Positions 25,726 to 36,206 are shown, counted from the first letter of the stretch. The stretch: 55,170 nucleotides of DNA from Micromonospora inaquosa (GCF_003857055.1 NZ_QGSZ01000206.1:1-55170), one strand, 5' to 3'. Translations and numbers: made by a program. The notes: generated by a model not told the origin, from the sequence alone.

Positions 25726-26099
25726 TCCCGGAAATCGGCGCGCGGACCTGGGTGGTACCCGGCGGGCACGTGCCGTTTCCCAACCACGGCCCGGAACCGG
25801 AGTTCACCGGCTTCGACCAGCTCTGCGTACTCAACGCCACCGACCGGGACGCCGAGCTCGGCCTGGACATCTACTACGAGGACGCGGACCCGGTCGGGCC
25901 GTACCGGATCCTGGTCGGCGCCCGGCGCATCCGGCATGTCCGGGTCAACGATCTGATCGACCCTGCGGCGGTACGGCTGGACCGGCCCTACGGGTGCGTG
26001 CTGCGCTCGCCGGTGCCGGTGGTGGTGCAGTTCCTCCGGCAGGACACCCGGCTGCCGGGCGTTGTCGCGCTCACTGGCACGATGGCCCATCCCGCATGA
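25722..26099 (+). CDS. Sensory rhodopsin transducer-like (DUF1362/ASRT) protein
   Basis: A 125-residue beta-rich protein. GARTWVVPGGHVPFPNHGPE, DQLCVLNATDRDAELGLDIY, DPVGPYRILVGARRIRHVRV and SPVPVVVQFLRQDTRL are the conserved blocks of the Anabaena sensory rhodopsin transducer family. Most family members occur in bacteria without rhodopsin and are thought to bind small molecules or DNA as tetramers. No rhodopsin gene is nearby. It overlaps the lactone oxidase stop and precedes a FUSC transporter gene. The same order (transducer-like then FUSC) recurs at 27795-29129. Confidence 0.8.
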   Translation: MIPEIGARTWVVPGGHVPFPNHGPEPEFTGFDQLCVLNATDRDAELGLDIYYEDADPVGPYRILVGARRIRHVRVNDLIDPAAVRLDRPYGCVLRSPVPVVVQFLRQDTRLPGVVALTGTMAHPA

Positions 26100-26166
26100 C
26101 AGCGGCGAAGGTTCGCGACCGTCCGCGCCGGGTATGTCCGGCCACGCGGTTCCCGGCGGACACACG

Positions 26167-27267
26167 GTGACGACGGCACTGCGGGTCCGATTGCGGCACG
26201 CTGGCCGGACGGGTCGCCGCCGGTTGGAGACGTACCTCATCGTGGCGGCGCAGGCCGGCCTGGCCGCGACCCTGGCCTGGCTGGCAGCCCGGGAGCTGCT
26301 GGGCAACCAGGATCCGACCTTCGCCCCGGCTGAAGCGGTCGGTGTGATCGCCGCCGCACTGGGCAACCGAGCCCGACGCACCGTGGAGCTGGTCGTCGGG
26401 GTGTTACTCGGCATCTTCGTCGGCGATACGCTGGTGGAAATCCTGGGTACCGGCCCGTGGCAGACGGGCGTCATCGTCTTCCTGTCGGCGGCGGTGGCTG
26501 CGGCGGCTCGCGGCACCGGTGCGCTGATGACCCAAGCCGGCGGTACCGCGGTGCTGGTCGCCACCGTCACCCCCACCTCGCCCGACCTGGAGTGGTCCCG
26601 GACCGCCAACGCGACGGTCGGGGGAGCGATCGGCCTGCTGGTGGTGCTGGTGCTCGCCCCGTTGAACCCGATGCGCACCGTACGCCGGGTCGCGGACCCG
26701 ACACTGAACCTTTTCGCCCGGGAAATGACCGCCTCGGCGGAGGCGCTGGCCCGCGCTGACGCCCGCGCCGCTCAGGAGATCTTGCACCGGATGCGCGCCG
26801 CGAAGCCACAGCTGGAGCGGCTCAGCGAGGCGGTGACCGCCGCCGAGGAGGTCGTCCGGCTCCCCCCGGTGCGCTGGCGCCGCCGTCGAACGCTGGCCGC
26901 CTACGGGCGGGCTGTCGAGCACATGGACCGGGCCTTCCGCAACAGCCAGGCCATGGTGCGCCGCATCGGCACCACGCTGCGCGACGAGGAACCGGTCCCG
27001 GCCGACCTGCCCGCCGCCGTCGAACGTCTCGGCGAGGCCGTGCGGATGCTGCACCGCGAGTTCCTCGCCGCCCGCGAACCCGTGCAGACGCGCGAGCGGG
27101 TGCTGAGCGCGGTGCGGGAAGCCGGCGAGGCATGCCGGCAAGACATTGGATTCTCCGGCACCATCGTCGTGGCGCAGCTGCGCACTGTTGCCAATGACAT
27201 GCTCCGCGCCACCGGGGTGTCCAGCAACGAGGCCCGGCGGATGGTCCGCCGGGCCGCCGCCGGGTAG
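26167..27267 (+). CDS. FUSC-type (aromatic acid exporter-like) membrane protein, copy 1
   Basis: About 366 residues. The N-terminal half has six hydrophobic segments between residues 20 and 170, including ETYLIVAAQAGLAATLAWLA and the APLNPMRTVRRV turn. The C-terminal half is a long helical cytoplasmic domain. This half-size layout matches the FUSC/ArAE-like exporters of actinobacteria. GTG 26167 gives an N-terminus like that of copy 2; ATG 26134 is an alternative. It shares about 60% of positions with copy 2 by eye. It follows the transducer-like gene, which may sense the exported compound. Confidence 0.75.
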   Translation: MTTALRVRLRHAGRTGRRRLETYLIVAAQAGLAATLAWLAARELLGNQDPTFAPAEAVGVIAAALGNRARRTVELVVGVLLGIFVGDTLVEILGTGPWQTGVIVFLSAAVAAAARGTGALMTQAGGTAVLVATVTPTSPDLEWSRTANATVGGAIGLLVVLVLAPLNPMRTVRRVADPTLNLFAREMTASAEALARADARAAQEILHRMRAAKPQLERLSEAVTAAEEVVRLPPVRWRRRRTLAAYGRAVEHMDRAFRNSQAMVRRIGTTLRDEEPVPADLPAAVERLGEAVRMLHREFLAAREPVQTRERVLSAVREAGEACRQDIGFSGTIVVAQLRTVANDMLRATGVSSNEARRMVRRAAAG

Positions 27268-27404
27268 TCGCAACGCGAGCACCATCACCAGTCGAAGAAC
27301 AACCTCCGCAAAGGCGGCCTGCTGCCCGCTGCCCTCCCGCCGCAGCAGAAACCGCCGCGCGCCCCACTCTGTGTCGCCGCCGGCCCAAACCGGCGTCCCA
27401 CAAC

Positions 27405-27615
27405 CCGTCATCTCAACGCCCGCTACCGCAGGGCAGTGAAGGCCCGCGGCCACTTCCCCAACGAGCAGGCGGCGTTGAAGTGTCTGTACCTGGTTACCAG
27501 GTCCCTGGATCCCACCGGAGCAGGCAGAACGCGATGGACGATGCGCTGGAAACCCGCGTTGAACGCCTTCGCCATCACCTTCAGCGACCGCTTCCCAGCC
27601 GCTGAAACCTACTAA
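27405..27615 (+). pseudogene. IS256-family transposase, C-terminal fragment
   Basis: RYRRAVKARGHFPNEQAALK, then TRWTMRWKPALNAFAITFSD and RFPAAETY before TAA. This is the end of an actinobacterial IS256 (mutator-type) transposase. The N-terminal remnant at 36207-36626 is of the same subfamily but on the other strand and 9 kb away. Confidence 0.8.
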
Positions 27616-27794
27616 CCAAGATCGCCGGGGCTCGGTATGACGGGGACGCCGACCCATGCTGGTCAGGAAGACTCCACCGCGTCCGCGCCGGTGAGGCGCC
27701 GCAGTTGAGCGGTGAACGCTCGTCGCGCTGGGTGGTCGCTTGCGGGCCCTATCGGCGGCTCAAGCAAGGCCAAACGACGTACGGCCAGGCCGGC

Positions 27795-27949
27795 TCAACG
27801 ACCTGATCGATCACGAGGCGGTCCACGTCGATCGACCGTACGGATGCGTGCTGCGTTCGCCGGTGCCGGTGGTCGTGCAGTTCCTCCGCCAGGACACTCG
27901 GCTGCCGGGCGCGGTCACGCTGACCGGCGCGATGGCGTTCCTCGCCTAA
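27795..27949 (+). pseudogene. Transducer-like (DUF1362) C-terminal fragment, second copy
   Basis: LNDLIDHEAVHVDRPYGCVL, then SPVPVVVQFLRQDTRLPGAV. It is nearly identical to the last 50 residues of the intact gene at 25722-26099. The upstream part is replaced by unrelated DNA after the IS256 remnant, so the front of this copy was lost, probably with the IS event. Confidence 0.85.
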
Positions 27950-27986
27950 CCGCGTGTGACGAACGTGAATCCGGGTAGCCGCCCCC

Positions 27987-29129
27987 ATGTTCGCCCGCGT
28001 CGCGCCAGCGGAAAGCCCCGGCTCACCGGTCGGTCGGCTGCGGAGCCGGCTGGCCAAAGCCAGCCGGGCCGCGTACCGGCGGTTCCGGACGTACCTGATT
28101 ATCGGCGTCCAGGCCGGTCTCGCGGCAGCGCTCGCCTGGGTGATCGCCCATCAGCTGCTGCGCATCGAGGAGCCCACGTTCGCTCCGGGTGCCGCGGTGG
28201 CGGTGATCGGTGCGTCGCTGGCCAGGCGAGCGCTGCGCACCGTCGAGCTGCTCCTGGGCATTGGGGTCGGCATCGCCGCCGGTGACTTGCTGATCGCCCT
28301 GATCGGCACCGGAGCGTGGCAAACCGGGATCATCGTCTTCCTGGCAGTCACCGGCGCGGCTGCCGCTCGGGGTACCGGCCTGCTGATGACGCAGGCCGGC
28401 GCCACCGCGGTACTGGTGGCGACGCTCACCCCGGCCAACCCCGACTTGGAGCTGCCCCGGGCGATCAACGCCCTGGTCGGCGGCCTGGTCGGGCTCGTCG
28501 TGATGCTGGTCCTGGCGCCGCTCAACCCGTTACGCACCATACGTCGGGTCGCCGGCTCCGCCTTGGACCTATTCGCCCGCCAGATGACCGCCTGCGCCGA
28601 GGCCCTCGCCAATGGTGACGCCAGCCAGGCGGAAGCGGTGCTGGACCAGATGCGCAACTCGGAGTCGAAGCTGATCCAGCTCAGGGAGGCGGTGTCCGCC
28701 GCCGACGAGGTGGCCCAGTTCTCCCCGCTACGGTGGCGCCGGCGTCGGGCGGTAAGCGCCTACCGGGATGGCGTCAAGCACATGGAGCGGGCGTACCGCA
28801 ACAGCCGGACTCTGGCCCGCCGCGCTGGCACAGCCCTACGCGACGCTGAACCGGTGCCACCGGACTTACCCGCCGCCATCGAAGAGTACGGCGCGTCGGT
28901 GCGGCTGTTGCACCGAGAGTTCCTGGCCGGCGAGGAACCGGTCCAGGCCCGCGATCGGGCGCTGTCGGCAGTGCGGCTCGCCGGGGAGGCGTGCCGGCAG
29001 GAGATCGGCTTCTCCGGAACGATCGTGGTCTCCCAGCTGCGTACCGTCACCAACGACCTGCTGCGAGCCACCGGGGTGCGGCGCGACGAGGCACGCCACC
29101 TGGTTCGCCGTGCCGCCGCCGGCCACTGA
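27987..29129 (+). CDS. FUSC-type (aromatic acid exporter-like) membrane protein, copy 2
   Basis: A 380-residue protein with the same layout as copy 1: RTYLIIGVQAGLAAALAWVI begins the membrane half, MLVLAPLNPLRTIRRV ends it, and a helical C-terminal domain (PVPPDLPAAIEEYGASVRLL to VRRAAAGH) follows. ATG 27987 is supported by conservation of the following residues with copy 1. The 13.3 kb fragment derives from this copy or a close relative, not from copy 1. Probable role is efflux of an aromatic or other organic acid; the substrate is unknown. Confidence 0.75.
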   Translation: MFARVAPAESPGSPVGRLRSRLAKASRAAYRRFRTYLIIGVQAGLAAALAWVIAHQLLRIEEPTFAPGAAVAVIGASLARRALRTVELLLGIGVGIAAGDLLIALIGTGAWQTGIIVFLAVTGAAAARGTGLLMTQAGATAVLVATLTPANPDLELPRAINALVGGLVGLVVMLVLAPLNPLRTIRRVAGSALDLFARQMTACAEALANGDASQAEAVLDQMRNSESKLIQLREAVSAADEVAQFSPLRWRRRRAVSAYRDGVKHMERAYRNSRTLARRAGTALRDAEPVPPDLPAAIEEYGASVRLLHREFLAGEEPVQARDRALSAVRLAGEACRQEIGFSGTIVVSQLRTVTNDLLRATGVRRDEARHLVRRAAAGH

Positions 29130-29174
29130 ACGCTCCCACCCGACCGTCGGCCAGCCACGCCGCCCACCAGGTCG

Positions 29175-29374
29175 GCCTACTTACCAGTCTCGCAGCAGGT
29201 CCGCCCACGATCCGGTCGATTCGCGGTAGCCGTCGGCCAGGGCGACTAGCTCCTTGGTGACCGTCGGCGCGAACCCCGACCATCACGAGCAGGCAGAGTC
29301 TGTCCTCGCCGAGACGCACATGGACGTGGATGCCATCGGCCCAACACATACAAGTAGTCAACCCGCGACAGGTC
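29175..29374 (-). pseudogene. IS256-family transposase, internal fragment (second subfamily)
   Basis: Leftward: DLSRVDYLYV, then after a one-base shift WADGIHVHVRLGEDRLCLLV and MVGVRADG, then after another shift ELVALADGYRES and WADLLRDW. This is the DDE core with the first catalytic Asp of an IS256 subfamily different from the 27.4 kb and 36.2 kb remnants. Confidence 0.75.
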
Positions 29375-29419
29375 CAGCTTGCATCAGGTGCGGTAATCGT
29401 CGGTCCTGGCATCGGCGGT

Positions 29420-29690
29420 GGATCCGCAGGTGGTGGCCGGCTCGGCCGAGGAGGAGAACGCCGCGTTGCGGCGGCGGGTGCGACAGTTGGAGAAGGCACG
29501 GGACATTCTGCGGAAGGCAGCCCGGGTATTTCGCCGGGGAGACGCGGTTGTGTCAGATCATTGAGTCGCTCGAGCTTCTACTACTGGCGGTCGACTGCCA
29601 CGATGCGGAAGGCCGCCGAGGTGCCCCTCGCGGGGTCGGATCGGGCGGTGCACACGGCGAAGGGCGGCATCTATGGGGCGCCGGCACTCC
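29420..29690 (+). pseudogene. IS3-family remnant (end of orfA, start of orfB)
   Basis: ENAALRRRVRQLEKARDILR is the leucine-zipper end of OrfA, followed in a shifted frame by YFAGETR. In another frame RSSFYYWRSTATMRKAAE and RAVHTAKGGIYGAP give the OrfB start. Several shifts and an early end show decay. Confidence 0.75.
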
Positions 29691-30144
29691 AATGTCCCGC
29701 ACCGCCGGTCTGGCTGATCCATGACCACAACCACCGGTGGATGACTCGACCTGCCGGTCCGATGGTCGAATATCGGGCGAGATTGGGCGTTGCCCACCGG
29801 CGACCTCGGTCGGGTCGTCGCTCGCTGCGGGGCACCAAGGAGGCCACAGAGGCCGTGACCATCGATCACCTCATCGGCAAGCGCCTCGGTAAGGGCATCT
29901 GGGTCCGACCGCCTCCCCCTCGGCGCGGGCATGACGGACGATCCGGAGCAGGCGGCCATCGGGTTTCGAGGCACTGATGACGGGCAAGGACGACGGTGTG
30001 GTCGGCTCGCTGAAGAACGAGGTGATGGCCGACATCGCCGAGGTGAGGTCGTAGACGGAGAAGCCACAGATGCATCGCAGGATGGGCCCGGGGAGCTGGC
30101 GCGGAACCACCGATACCGGCCCGGGGCAGGAGAGGATAGCGGCG
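29691..30144. other. Unassigned DNA
   Basis: About 450 bases between IS debris and the small gene at 30145. Frames on both strands lack recognisable motifs. It may be decayed IS3 or unrelated chromosomal DNA. Confidence 0.3.
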
Positions 30145-30348
30145 ATGAACCAGCCGGTGGACAACACGACAGCATATGGGCACGATCAGGACCGTCAGCC
30201 GCCGAAGAGTCGCACAACCGCGCAGCGGACGGCGGACCGGAACCCCGACGACTACGGCCCGGACGCCGAGGACGGCACCGACGTCAACCCGGATTCGGGA
30301 GTCGAGTTCGGCGAGGTCGACAGCACCCCTGGCACCCGACCTCGCTGA
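30145..30348 (+). CDS. Small acidic hydrophilic protein
   Basis: Sixty-seven residues beginning MNQPVDNTTAYGHDQDRQPP, with an Asp/Gly-rich C-terminal half (DDYGPDAEDGTDVNPDSGVE). CAGGAGAGG lies about ten bases before ATG 30145. There is no membrane segment and it is probably disordered. Function unknown. Confidence 0.5.
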   Translation: MNQPVDNTTAYGHDQDRQPPKSRTTAQRTADRNPDDYGPDAEDGTDVNPDSGVEFGEVDSTPGTRPR

Positions 30349-30654
30349 CTGTCGGCTCTGTGTCAACCCACTCAGGCCTACCGAGAGTTCAGCTTCCCGC
30401 AACCTCAAATAGGTGACACTGTCAACAACAGGACTGACTTGATTTTTAACCTGTGCGGCGTGGTCGGGGATTGACGGTCTTCGCCTTCTTGTAGCCGGTG
30501 TCTTGGCGTTGGTGGTGGTCGGATGTGGACGTCGTAACGCGCGATGGGGTGAGTGTTGCGGTGTCCGGGTGGCCGCCCTGGTCCTGGCCGGGAGGGTTTG
30601 GGTGCACTGGCCGGGCAGGTCAGAGGCTGTCGCACAGCTTCCGATCTTCAACTG
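30349..30654. other. Non-coding DNA
   Basis: About 300 bases between the small gene and the IS1182-like remnant, which ends here. It probably includes the lost terminal part of that IS; no feature can be defended. Confidence 0.3.
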
Positions 30655-31205
30655 TCAAGAGGTCCTCTGCCTGGCATCGTGGTGGAAGATCTTGTTCAGG
30701 TTGTGCACCGCCCCGAGGAGTTTGATCTCGGTGTCGACGGCGGCGATGCCGCGTCGGTGCACGCGGCGTCCGAAGCGCTGGAACAGCTGGTCGAAGCCTG
30801 GTTCGACGAGGGCGCCGCGGCGGGCGTAGAGCTTCTTGCCTTCGGCGGATGCCAGCCGGGTGGCCATCTCGCGGTGACCGGCGGGGACGTCGTGCCTGGG
30901 TGGCGTGCTCGCGTGGGTCGGCTCGTACTCCTTGGTGATCGACACCAGCAGCGGGAGATCGGCCAGGGCTGCGAAGTTCGCGGTGCTGGCATAGCCGCTG
31001 TCGGCCAGCCATGCCGCGACGGCGCCGGTGAGGCCCGCGGCCGCGCTGTTGTGCTGAGCGCGTCTGATGACCGGGATCAGGGCGGTGGTGTCGGAGGGTT
31101 GTCGTGCAGCTCCATCGCGAGGAGGACCTGGTTGCGGGCGCTGGCGATCTGCACGTTGTAGCCCTGCACGTATCCCCCGTGCTTGCCGAGCATCTGGCTC
31201 CCCTC
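30655..31205 (-). pseudogene. IS1182-like transposase, C-terminal half
   Basis: Leftward: SQMLGKHGGYVQGYNVQIAS, then after a one-base loss near 31095 ALIPVIRRAQHNSAAA, then LVSITKEYEPTHASTPPRHD and GAVHNLNKIFHHDA. These are the DDE-domain end and tail of IS1182-type transposases. The N-terminal half is missing and the break lies next to the IS110 element at 31.2 kb. The other half is not found beyond that IS. Confidence 0.75.
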
Positions 31206-31209
31206 TGTG

Positions 31210-32409
31210 TCAAGACATCGCCGGGAGGAGAGTTCTATCCTGGGTCTCGGCGGGTCCGGGAAGTGACTTCTCCGAAGAGCCGGCTGGGGGATGAGAGTCG
31301 GTCACGCTGGAGTCAGTAGTCGTTCCCCGGTGTCCTCCCGGGCCCGCCGCCGTGGCCACCGCGTCGCTGATCATGCACCGGTAGACGATGTCGGACAGGC
31401 GTCGTTTCAGGGCGCGCATCGCTTCCATCGATGTCTTGCCGCCGGCTTTCTTCCGGTCGAAGTAGGCGCGTCCTTCGGTGGGGTTGCGCAGCTGGACGGT
31501 GGCCATGATGTGCAGCACCCGGTTGATCTGCCGGTTCCCGGCACGGGAGAGCCGGTGGCGTACCTGCTCGCCGGAGGATGCGTCGATGGGGGCGGTGCCG
31601 TTCCAGGAGGCGAAGTGGGCCCGGTTCGGGAAGCGGGTGATGTCACCGACCTCGACCAGCAGCCGGGCGGCGCCGGACGGTCCGATGCCGTGCAGGTCCA
31701 TCAACGTGGTGCCGGTGGAGGCGACCAGTTCCTTCAGTTCCTTGTCTGCCTCCTTGGAGCGGCGGTAGACCCGTTCGAGGTCGGCGTTCAGCTCCGCGGC
31801 GACCCGCCGTCGGGCCTTGCCGACCGCGTCACGGGGCCGGACAGTGGCCAGCAGCGCCTTGGCCTGGGCGGCGGACAGACTCTTCTTCGCCCCACCCGTA
31901 ATCAGTTCCAGCAGCAGTTGATGCAGCTGGGACACCATCCGGGTGTGGTCCTCGCCGAGCGAGCGGCGCCGGTCGACCAGAATCCGCAGCAGGGCCAGCT
32001 GCTCATCGTTGACGACGGGGCGCAGCCCGGTCATTCGGGTGCCGACCAGCGCGATGGAGTGGGCGTCGGTGGCGTCGGTCTTGCGGCCCTGCCCGGTGGC
32101 GAACACCCGCGCCCTGGCGGACAGCTTCGGTGGCACGTCGACGACCTGCTCGCCGTCGGCCAGTAGCCGGTTGGCGATGTGCCGGCCGATACCCTGGCAG
32201 CCCTCGATCGCCCAGACCCGCCTCGGCCACCGCTTGGCGTACTTCCTCATCGCCGCGTAGCCGTCCCGGCCGGTGTCGAACCGGCCGCCGCCGACGACGG
32301 TCTCGTCGCCGGCCATGACCTCGATCGTGGCAGAGCGCTTGTGCGGGTCCATACCGATGACCACACGATCCGACGTGCCACTCACCGCGTCCTCCGATGC
32401 TCGATCCAC
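31210..32409 (-). CDS. IS110-family transposase (intact)
   Basis: A 399-residue transposase. The N-terminal RuvC-like DEDD domain starts VVIGMDPHKRSATIEVMAGD and includes the KTDATDAHSIAL motif (about residues 108-119). The C-terminal transposase_20 domain holds MDLHGIGPSGAARLLVEVGD and HFASWNGTAPIDASSGEQVR, with the conserved Ser region. All expected blocks are present without frameshifts, so it could be active. IS110 elements use a bridge RNA encoded in a flanking non-coding segment; 32410-32560 or the short stretch after the stop could hold it. Exact IS ends were not mapped. Confidence 0.9.
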   Translation of the reverse strand: MDRASEDAVSGTSDRVVIGMDPHKRSATIEVMAGDETVVGGGRFDTGRDGYAAMRKYAKRWPRRVWAIEGCQGIGRHIANRLLADGEQVVDVPPKLSARARVFATGQGRKTDATDAHSIALVGTRMTGLRPVVNDEQLALLRILVDRRRSLGEDHTRMVSQLHQLLLELITGGAKKSLSAAQAKALLATVRPRDAVGKARRRVAAELNADLERVYRRSKEADKELKELVASTGTTLMDLHGIGPSGAARLLVEVGDITRFPNRAHFASWNGTAPIDASSGEQVRHRLSRAGNRQINRVLHIMATVQLRNPTEGRAYFDRKKAGGKTSMEAMRALKRRLSDIVYRCMISDAVATAAGPGGHRGTTTDSSVTDSHPPAGSSEKSLPGPAETQDRTLLPAMS

Positions 32410-32639
32410 CTGGGTTGTCGAGCCGGGAGGGCAACGCTACTTCGAGCCGAGCAAACCCCTCTTGAGCCTCTCCCCGCCCTGGGGCGACGCCCGGGCCGCG
32501 CAGGCCAAATGAGAGCCACACGACCAGCGTGGGCAGCCGCAATGAGAGCGACAACCCGGACGCCTCGACCGAAGCCTGGCCGGGCCACGGCCGCAGGTCA
32601 ATGAAACAAGTAGCCGATGACAGCGCACCGGAATTGGAG

Positions 32640-33014
32640 CTAGCCGTCCTCTCGGGCGGTCAGTTGGCGGAAAATCGCGGCCGAGTCGTGCAGGTTTGTC
32701 ATGTGGATGAACCTTCCGTCCCGGACCTTGTAGATGGCGTACTCGGCGGTTTTACATGAGGCGCCGGACGGCTTGACGCCGAGCCATTCCTTGGCTGGGG
32801 TGCCGGTGTTCGTCAAGCGGACGGCGATCCCGTCGCGGTCAAACAGCATCTCCTCGACCTTCCAATGGAAATCCGGGACCGCGTCGACAATCCCCTTAAG
32901 GACTTCCACGACAGCGTCTCGGGTGCCCGGCTCGCCGCTGAGCAGGACTTCCTCGGAGACAAACTCGTCCATGCCGTCGAACTCGTGGGCGTTGAGTGCC
33001 GCTATGTATCGCAT
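32640..33014 (-). CDS. SnoaL-like polyketide-cyclase/ester cyclase family protein
   Basis: A 124-residue NTF2-fold protein: [60 protein letters not shown]. The fold is typical of SnoaL-like proteins and the length is slightly short at the N-terminus. An in-frame TAG two codons before ATG 33014 prevents extension, and no ribosome site is visible, so a few residues may have been lost. Substrate unknown. Confidence 0.7.
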   Translation of the reverse strand: MRYIAALNAHEFDGMDEFVSEEVLLSGEPGTRDAVVEVLKGIVDAVPDFHWKVEEMLFDRDGIAVRLTNTGTPAKEWLGVKPSGASCKTAEYAIYKVRDGRFIHMTNLHDSAAIFRQLTAREDG

Positions 33015-33097
33015 GTACTACTCGCGTGCACCACTATCGATCATCGATCCCGCTCCTTCGTGTTCCGTTTCATGGGTGTGTTTCCGTGGCTTGCTCG

Positions 33098-34232
33098 TCA
33101 AGGGGCCCGCAGGCGCACCCGTCGTCCTTCAGCGGCCGACCGGCCGATCGAGTCCAGGAGCCGGTGTCGTTTGACGGCGTGGGTGAAATCCGGGGCGGTC
33201 GTGGTGCCGTCGACCAGGTCGTTCCGGATCGCCGCGTACGCGTGCGCCAGGGTGTGAATCGGTGTTCCGGCCAAATGGGGGTAGTTGTCGTATCCGTCGG
33301 GCAGGGTCAGTTGCGTGAGTTGGGCGCGACCTCGTGCGCCGCGTACCGTGACGGGACCGAGGTGCGGATACCCGTTGGCGGAGGTGACCTCGAGGGTTCC
33401 GTCGGTGCCGTCGATGAGCAGGGAGAATCCAGGTCCCGACAGCGTTCCGCCACGGTGGTGGACGGAGAGAATCGCTCCACCGGGCAATGTGCCGGAGACG
33501 GCGATCTGGTCCTCGGCGGTCATCGAAACCGCCTGACCGGTGCGGCCGAGAGGAACGTAAGGGCGCCGGGTCGCTGTCGAAGCGGTCACGTCTTGCAGTT
33601 CGCCGACGACCATCGATACAAGGTCGACTGGCGTGCCCGAAAGCGATGGTGAGCATCGTGGCCCCGAGCGTGCGGTCGAGGGTGTATCGCATCTGCTCGG
33701 AGATCGGGGTTCCCCATTCGATCGATGAGGCCAGCACCGTCGCGGACAACACCTCGCCCACGTATCCGTCGGCGACGAGGTCGGCCAGCCAACGGAAGCT
33801 AGGCGAGGAACGTCCTTGAAGACCGACGAAATTACGTGTCCCGCAGGCAGCGGCTTCCATCTCCCTGGCCTCGGCCAGATCGACGGCGAACGGCCACTCG
33901 CTCAGTACCGGCACTCCCGCGTGCAGCACGGGCAGCGTAAGTTCACGATGGCGGGGAACCTTGACCGCGATGACCACAAGGTCGACGTTCTCGTCCTCCG
34001 CGAGCTGCTCGACCGATGCGTATCCGGGCACCCCGAACGTGGCGCCGGCGGCGGTGGCCGATGCGGGTGAGCTTGTCGCCAGAGCTGTGAGGTCCATGCC
34101 GTCGATTGCCGACAGCGCGGGCAAATGTGCCCCGGCCGCCCACCCGCCCGCCGCGCTTAGCCCGACGATTCCGACGCCGACCGGGAGTCTCGCGTCTGGT
34201 GGCTTGGTCGCGATCCCGGGTCCGTCCATCAC
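33098..34232 (-). pseudogene. Gfo/Idh/MocA-family oxidoreductase, single frameshift
   Basis: From ATG 34232: VGVGIVGLSAAGGWAAGAHL (NAD-binding GxxxxxGxx-type start), DLVVIAVKVPRHRELTLPVL and VLSEWPFAVDLAEAREM in frame to about residue 200 (TIAFGHA). Near 33629 one extra base shifts the frame. The other frame continues VDLVSMVVGELQDV and reads to the stop at 33098 (FSLLIDGTDGTLEVTSANGY, YAAIRNDLVDGTTTAPDFTH). Both halves are well conserved in composition, so the break is recent or a sequencing indel. It is transcribed toward the SnoaL-like gene and away from TetR's own end. Confidence 0.8.
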
Positions 34233-34248
34233 TTCCTCCTCCTTCGCG

Positions 34249-34854
34249 CTACGTCGGCCACGCGAGCAGCGCTGTGTCCACGATCTCGTCGAGCTCGTCG
34301 GCCCTCAGCCCGTTCGCGGCTTGGACGGCGATGCCGAACGCGGTCGTCATGATGAAGCGGGCGAGGCGGCCTGGGTCGGCGTCACGCGATAGATCACCCT
34401 CCTCGATGGCACGCCGGAAGCGCTCCTCCAGTCGGACGCCCGCATCGTTGCGCCAGTCGACGAGCGTGTCGTGCGCGGGCCGGCTCTGCTCGGTCAGCGC
34501 CAGCGCTCCCTGAACGGACAGGCACCCGGTGGGGCAGCCAGGGGATGTCGTGGTCCGGACGCCTCCACGTAGGAACGCCTCGGCCACCGAGCGGGCGGTT
34601 GGCTCTCGCAAGGCGCGAGTCGCGTAGGAGGCCGGGCCCTCGGCGTAGCGCTCCACGGCCTTGCGGAAGAGCTGCTCCTTGTTGCCGAACGCGGCATACA
34701 TGCTCGACTTGGTGATTCCCATGGCGCCGGTCAGGTCGGTGAGGCTCGTGCCGTCGTATCCCCGCGCCCAGAACACCTGCATGGCGCGCTCCAGCGCCTC
34801 GTCGATGTCGAACTCCCGGGGGCGGCCGAACGCAGTGCTCCGGGAACCACTCAT
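34249..34854 (-). CDS. TetR/AcrR-family transcriptional regulator
   Basis: A 201-residue regulator. The N-terminal HTH (FDIDEALERAMQVFWARGYD, then GTSLTDLTGAMGITKSSMYA AFGNKEQLF) lies at residues about 15-60. The C-terminal ligand domain includes a GCPTGCLSVQGALAL motif typical of the subgroup that controls oxidoreductase genes. It is divergent from the aldo/keto reductase gene, with 165 bases between. Two palindromes in that gap (34937-34946 and 34968-34977) are likely binding sites, so it probably represses both itself and the reductase. Confidence 0.85.
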   Translation of the reverse strand: MSGSRSTAFGRPREFDIDEALERAMQVFWARGYDGTSLTDLTGAMGITKSSMYAAFGNKEQLFRKAVERYAEGPASYATRALREPTARSVAEAFLRGGVRTTTSPGCPTGCLSVQGALALTEQSRPAHDTLVDWRNDAGVRLEERFRRAIEEGDLSRDADPGRLARFIMTTAFGIAVQAANGLRADELDEIVDTALLAWPT

Positions 34855-34936
34855 GGGGCATCCTCCTCGAGTCGGGCCCGATAGCGGCCGGCCGATGGGC
34901 TTGGTCAGCTGCTTCTTTGCTCACACGGACTTTACT

Positions 34937-34977
34937 ACCGAGCGGTCCATATGTGCTAGCGTTCTGGACCGATCGGA
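34937..34977. promoter_or_regulatory. Twin TetR operators in the divergent promoter
   Basis: ACCGAGCGGT (34937-34946) and ACCGATCGGA (34968-34977) share the form ACCG-N2-CGGW, and their centres are 31 bases apart, about three helical turns. They flank a possible rightward promoter (TTTACT 34931-34936, TGCTAG 34954-34959, 17-base spacer). Confidence 0.55.
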
Positions 34978-35019
34978 ACTTAAAGCGGTCGGACTCACGT
35001 CAAGGAAGAGGACCACCAG

Positions 35020-35991
<972 letters not shown>

Positions 35992-36206
35992 ACCGATTGC
36001 GAACTCGGACCCCGGCCTCCTGATTGACGAAGTGCAGACTGCGCTGAGGCGCAGCACTGACCAGCTCGCTCGGCCAACGGCAGCTGGAGAATCCGCCGTC
36101 CGGAGGACGCCCAACCAAGGTCGCTCGCGACCTGGTGTAGGGGGCATTCTCGCGTCGGTAACTGCGAGCAATCCTGCATCGGCCGGCCGCTCGAACCGTA
36201 GTCGAA

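Larger units (their letters stand above)
27795..29129 (+). repeat. Tandem paralogous block (transducer-like tail plus FUSC)
   Basis: Gene order and sequence repeat the block 25930-27267. The FUSC parts are divergent, but the transducer tails are nearly identical at the DNA level around 27835-27910 and 25980-26060. A third partial copy of the FUSC end is at 13295-13660. Confidence 0.75.
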
